Assembly: GCF_000243735.2 (NCBI RefSeq)
Contig: NZ_AHMP02000003.1
Coordinates: 2,688,001-2,752,000, forward strand
Direction of reading: 5' to 3'
Length of the DNA stretch: 64,000 nucleotides
Source: Leptospira kmetyi serovar Malaysia str. Bejo-Iso9
Lineage (GTDB): Bacteria > Spirochaetota > Leptospiria > Leptospirales > Leptospiraceae
Part shown: positions 60,719-64,000 of the stretch, in pieces
How positions within the stretch are numbered: the stretch's first letter is position 1
How the letters are laid out: every line of letters begins with the position of its first letter
Program-made: the position numbers and the translations under genes
The notes under the pieces: generated by a model
The model's database searches: none
What the model saw: only the letters and a program-made list of their open reading frames with translations
What the model was told of the DNA's origin: nothing

Positions 60719-63280
60719 TTACGGAACGAATTTTAAAACATATTTCGAATCCTTCTCGATCTGAGATTGCGAGAATCGAATCTCGCGGTGTTCTCCGTTT
60801 AAAAACATTTGAATCTGATCCCCGTAAAACGGAGAACCCATATTTCCCGAATTTCCGGTGGGCAACACCGACCAGGAATTTTCAGGATTCGAAAGATCGA
60901 TAATTCTTCGTTTGGACGGACCGACGTGGGGACTCATTTTAGGATTGATTTCCTTTTGGTTCATCAGGTTGATCACGGATTCTCCCGAAACGACCGGAAA
61001 AGGTCCTTGATTGAAAATCGATCCGAGAACCGGAACCTTTCCCATCGGATGTTCGAAAGTGATCCGATGCGCCTTACCCCATTTCCAAGACGAAGGAGAA
61101 CCTCCGTGTTCCTTGGAAAGATAACGAACCGTTTGAATAAACGAACGGATGAGAATTTCCTTTCTCGTTTCGCGTTTATCCGGAGTTTTGAGATCGTCCC
61201 AAAAATCCGACTTCGGATTAGCAAGAATGGATTTGTATGCGTTCCATCGTTCCGCGCTTTGACCGAAAACGTTCAGATCGGATTCTCCGAATTCGTCGAG
61301 CCAAAGATTCAACATTACGAATTGATTGAGCGTGTGAAAGATCGTAGCTCCCGATGAGTCTAACGTGTTTTCTCCGTCGAACTTTCTGTAAATTTCCAAC
61401 GCCTCCTTAAAAACGCCGGACCAATTCCGATCCTCTTCGATCTCCAAAGAAATCAAAGGTACGATCGTTCGCGCCGAGAAAGAATGAACGTCGGTTTGAA
61501 CTTTTTTGACGTCGTCCACGGACCAATTTTTTTTCTGAGATAGAAGTTCGTAGATCCTTCTCCCCCGATCCGATTCCTGCCAATAACCTTCCGGTCTTCC
61601 GAAACCTTTGAGATCGTATGCGGGAAGATGATTCGCGGTAAGAATGATTCCCTCCGGCGGATTGATCAGTTTCGGATTTTGAGAAAACGGAAGATATCCG
61701 ATCACGTCGTCTTCTCCCGTCGATCCGTTTAGAATTTTACGAGTATTCGTTTTCTTTTTACGAAGGGGAAATCTACCCACTCCCCACCACGCGATGTTCC
61801 CCTTCGCATCTGCGTAAGAAACGTTTAAGCCCGGCGCAGGAAGATCGGCCGCGACCGCGGAACATTCCTGCAACGTGGAACAACGTCCGAGGGAATAAAT
61901 TGTTTCCAGAATCGGAACGGAAAGATGATGAAAAACCCAATAGATCGAGACGACCGGACCGTTATAACCGGGAATCGGTTTGGAAACGATCGGTCCATGA
62001 GAAGTCACTTGGATCGTAATCTCTCTCGATTCTTCCCCTTTCACGGGAATCGATTCCTTAAAAACTTCGACGGGAACCCAATTTCCTTTTTCCTTTACGA
62101 GATTCGATTTCGTAGGATGCAAAACCTCTTCGTAAAAATCCATATCGTCGTTTTCCAACATCGTCAAAGCCCAGGCCTTCTTCGCGTTATGCGCGATTAA
62201 AGGAAATGGAACGATCGGAAGATGATAACCGTATGTTTCGTGATCTCCCGCTTTTAGATGAACCTCATACCAAGTTCCCGGATTGCTGTAACCGATATGA
62301 GGATCGTTTGCGAGAATCGCACCGCCCGTCGTTGATCGAGACGGGGCGATCACCCAAGAATTGCTTCCTAAAAACAAAGGAAGTTCTTCCAAGATCCGAT
62401 TCGTTTTTCGAATCACGGAACCGAAATCTTCCAAGTCGGAAGCGGATTCGTTTTCCGATTTGGAAACGGAGAATGGATTTGCCTCTTTTTCGTTTTTGTC
62501 GGCCTTGTTATCCCGGCTTGGAAAAAAGTTTTTTCCGTACGTCACGAGTTTTTTCGGAGAAAAGGAAGGTTGATTCTCCTGAATCGAAAACGGATCTTCC
62601 GTATCGTGTCTTGGAAAAACTTCTCCGACGTTGCGATTCGGAAGTCTCTTTTCCAAAATCGTATAAAGAGAATCGTTTCGCAACGCTTCGGCAAACGAAA
62701 ACGACAACAAAGAAAGCGCGCTTAAAACGTCGATCCGATCAAAAGGTTTCGGCTGATAACCGAGAATCGTAAATTCGATCGGAAGAGATTCCGTTTTTAA
62801 AAAGAAATTGATTCCTTCCAAAAAGGAATCGAGCTCTTTGAGGATCTGCGGATTTCCTTTCGAAGCTTCCGTTAGCATTTTTTCGGCCGTTCTTTTTAAA
62901 AGAATCTGTCTTAAAAAAGTATCCGTGGGAACCAGCTCCGCTCCGAGTACTTCGGATAATTCTCCCTTAGCGGCTCTTCTGAGAATTTCCATCTGAAACA
63001 AACGATCGCTCGCGCTCACATAACCTAACGCAAAATAGGCGGACGAAGAATCTTCGGATTGAATGTGCGGAACTCCGTAAGAATCCCGTATCACCGAAAC
63101 CGGTTTTGCAAGCCCGGGCGCTTTGAGTTCTCCGGATAAACGGGGAGCTTTCGAATAGATTAAAAATGCGAACAACGCTTTTACAAAAATGATCAGAACA
63201 AGAACGACAATCAAGGATCTGCGAATCCACAACGGAGTTCGATTCCAGAAATCGGAAACGTATTGAACGAAATTTTTCAT
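60719..63280 (-). CDS. Penicillin acylase-family Ntn hydrolase
   Basis: An 853-residue enzyme of the penicillin/acyl-homoserine-lactone acylase family. An N-terminal anchor (about residues 18-42) is followed by the alpha chain (DSYGVPHIQSED, ALGYVSASDRLFQME), then the autoprocessing site with nucleophile Ser306 in FLGSNSWVIAPS and ANDPHIGYSNPGTWYE, and the beta chain. Self-cleavage before Ser306 would give a heterodimer held at the inner membrane, facing the periplasm. Substrates in the family range from penicillin G to acyl-homoserine lactones; none can be named here. It diverges from the DNA ligase gene at 63655, although the two have no obvious functional link. Confidence 0.92.
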   Translation of the reverse strand: MKNFVQYVSDFWNRTPLWIRRSLIVVLVLIIFVKALFAFLIYSKAPRLSGELKAPGLAKPVSVIRDSYGVPHIQSEDSSSAYFALGYVSASDRLFQMEILRRAAKGELSEVLGAELVPTDTFLRQILLKRTAEKMLTEASKGNPQILKELDSFLEGINFFLKTESLPIEFTILGYQPKPFDRIDVLSALSLLSFSFAEALRNDSLYTILEKRLPNRNVGEVFPRHDTEDPFSIQENQPSFSPKKLVTYGKNFFPSRDNKADKNEKEANPFSVSKSENESASDLEDFGSVIRKTNRILEELPLFLGSNSWVIAPSRSTTGGAILANDPHIGYSNPGTWYEVHLKAGDHETYGYHLPIVPFPLIAHNAKKAWALTMLENDDMDFYEEVLHPTKSNLVKEKGNWVPVEVFKESIPVKGEESREITIQVTSHGPIVSKPIPGYNGPVVSIYWVFHHLSVPILETIYSLGRCSTLQECSAVAADLPAPGLNVSYADAKGNIAWWGVGRFPLRKKKTNTRKILNGSTGEDDVIGYLPFSQNPKLINPPEGIILTANHLPAYDLKGFGRPEGYWQESDRGRRIYELLSQKKNWSVDDVKKVQTDVHSFSARTIVPLISLEIEEDRNWSGVFKEALEIYRKFDGENTLDSSGATIFHTLNQFVMLNLWLDEFGESDLNVFGQSAERWNAYKSILANPKSDFWDDLKTPDKRETRKEILIRSFIQTVRYLSKEHGGSPSSWKWGKAHRITFEHPMGKVPVLGSIFNQGPFPVVSGESVINLMNQKEINPKMSPHVGPSKRRIIDLSNPENSWSVLPTGNSGNMGSPFYGDQIQMFLNGEHREIRFSQSQIEKDSKYVLKFVP

Positions 63281-63654
63281 AGCCTAACCGGTTTTTCTAT
63301 AGTTTTAAAAAAGAATTTTGCGGAACGTTTTTCGATCGATTGATCAAACGCGGATCGACTTTCGAAATTCATTTCCCTCTTTTCCGGGGATGGAGCTTAT
63401 CCAATCTGATTTCAATAGCAAGAAAAGTTTTTTAGAAAATCCCTTTTTCCAAACTCTTTTTGATAATTTGAGAATCCTATTCGAAATTATAAATACAAAC
63501 TCCCCGAAATTCCGGACGACCATGACGGTCTTTGCCGATCGGATCGAAAATATTGCAGAAACGATCCGAAAGTTTGCGGAAATAAGAAAAGAATTCGCTT
63601 TCATTCTTTTCTTTCGTTTTAAAAATTAGAATCGCGTCTTATATAACTTCCGCC
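63281..63654. other. Intergenic region, about 370 bases, between divergent genes
   Basis: AT-rich. It must hold the promoters of the penicillin acylase (minus) and the DNA ligase (plus). A TATATAAC near 63640-63647 lies 7 bases before the ligase GTG. Overlapping short frames on both strands show no domain signal and are not called. No RNA gene is seen. Confidence 0.5.
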
Positions 63655-64000
63655 GTGAATTCCTTTTTTAAACTCTGCGAAGAACTCAAAGAAGAATCGG
63701 ATCCGATTCGAAAAAGAAGAATTCTTACCTCTTATCTTTCTTCTTGCGATTTGGAAGAACTCGACGTCGCATTCTTTTATTTAAGCGGCAAAAAAGAAAA
63801 AGGAATTCTCCGAGAAGAAGAATTGATTTCGTTCGCTCGAGAATTCTCGGGCAAACCGAATTGGTTGATTGAAAGTTCGATCCAAGAAGTCGGAGATTGC
63901 GCCGAGGCCTTGGCTCTTTTAACGGAGAATTCTTCCCAAAAGAAAACGAAATCGGCGACTTCAACGCTTCTTTCGATCCGAAAAATCGCGGAAACAATCC
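63655..64000 (+). CDS. ATP-dependent DNA ligase, N-terminal part (partial at the window end)
   Basis: The frame opens at a GTG (63655) and stays open to the last base, giving 115 residues (VNSFFKLCEELKEESDPIRK...). The pattern ELDVAFFYLSGKKEKGILREEELISFARE, then PNWLIESSIQEVGDCAEALALL, matches the N-terminal helical domain of the ATP-dependent ligases that pair with the exonuclease at 58340. The nucleotidyltransferase core with its catalytic Lys lies beyond the window. No ribosome binding site precedes the GTG, and a TATATAAC ends 7 bases upstream, so the transcript may be leaderless. Confidence 0.85.
   Translation, partial: MNSFFKLCEELKEESDPIRKRRILTSYLSSCDLEELDVAFFYLSGKKEKGILREEELISFAREFSGKPNWLIESSIQEVGDCAEALALLTENSSQKKTKSATSTLLSIRKIAETI

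Noticed and set aside
62206..62772. A 188-residue plus-strand open frame opposite the penicillin acylase
   Set aside because: Shadow; composition dominated by Arg, Lys and Ser with no domain.
63318..63629. A 103-residue plus-strand open frame upstream of the ligase
   Set aside because: Falls in the divergent promoter region; AT-rich, no ribosome binding site, no recognisable pattern.

Overview
The window looks like chromosomal DNA from Leptospira (Spirochaetes). By eye the base composition is moderate, in the mid-40s percent G+C, which would suit one of the higher-GC members of the genus; this is an inference, not a calculation. The genus call rests on gene content: membrane-bound AraC regulators, 7TMR-DISM sensors joined to different output domains, SpoIIE-type phosphatases, many class III cyclases, and recurring TGTAGGAACT-type intergenic palindromes. 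I see no rRNA, tRNA, insertion sequence, prophage or CRISPR array. About 90 percent of the window is coding.

Layout. 1-5.0 kb: the end of a histidine kinase, a minus-strand group (TetR regulator, PLP enzyme, GNAT, CWC protein), and a divergent pair of membrane genes, one of them ABA4-like, behind a three-site operator array. 5.0-11.8 kb: a lipase-like hydrolase, then a plus-strand run of B12/radical-SAM enzyme, membrane AraC regulator, fatty-acid desaturase and condensation-type acyltransferase. 11.8-16.8 kb: hybrid histidine kinase, a clpP that sits 15 bp behind an ECF sigma factor, and rsgA. 16.8-30.6 kb: three GMC oxidoreductases, each with a CxxCxxCxxxC motif and one fused to an alpha/beta hydrolase whose nucleophile position is Cys; a methyltransferase; a 1399-residue cyclase built like mammalian soluble adenylyl cyclase; and a small membrane protein with a secreted protein.

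30.9-38.8 kb: a 7TM/SpoIIE phosphatase, a CDF metal transporter, a TetR-hotdog operon with a near-perfect operator, a 7TMR-DISM/AraC regulator behind a small upstream ORF, and an MltA-like transglycosylase. 39.0-42.2 kb: an ammonium-transporter/adenylate-cyclase fusion facing a gene for a cyclic-nucleotide-binding protein, a candidate ammonium-to-cAMP signalling module. 42.4-50.9 kb: methionine aminopeptidase, SDR, a Vat-like acetyltransferase, acyl-CoA dehydrogenase and a large SUKH-type protein. 51.0-57.7 kb: MerR regulator with DMT transporter, two outer-membrane beta-barrels, msrA and two lipoprotein hydrolases. 57.7-64.0 kb: a DNA-repair neighbourhood with family 4 uracil-DNA glycosylase, ligase-associated exonuclease and, at the window edge, the start of an ATP-dependent DNA ligase; an ankyrin protein and a penicillin acylase lie between them.

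The best candidates for new biology are the Amt-cyclase/cNMP-binding pair, the GMC/Cys-hydrolase fusion with its two sister GMC genes and neighbouring cyclase, and the sigma factor-clpP pair. All functions are inferred from motifs read by eye; no database search was run.
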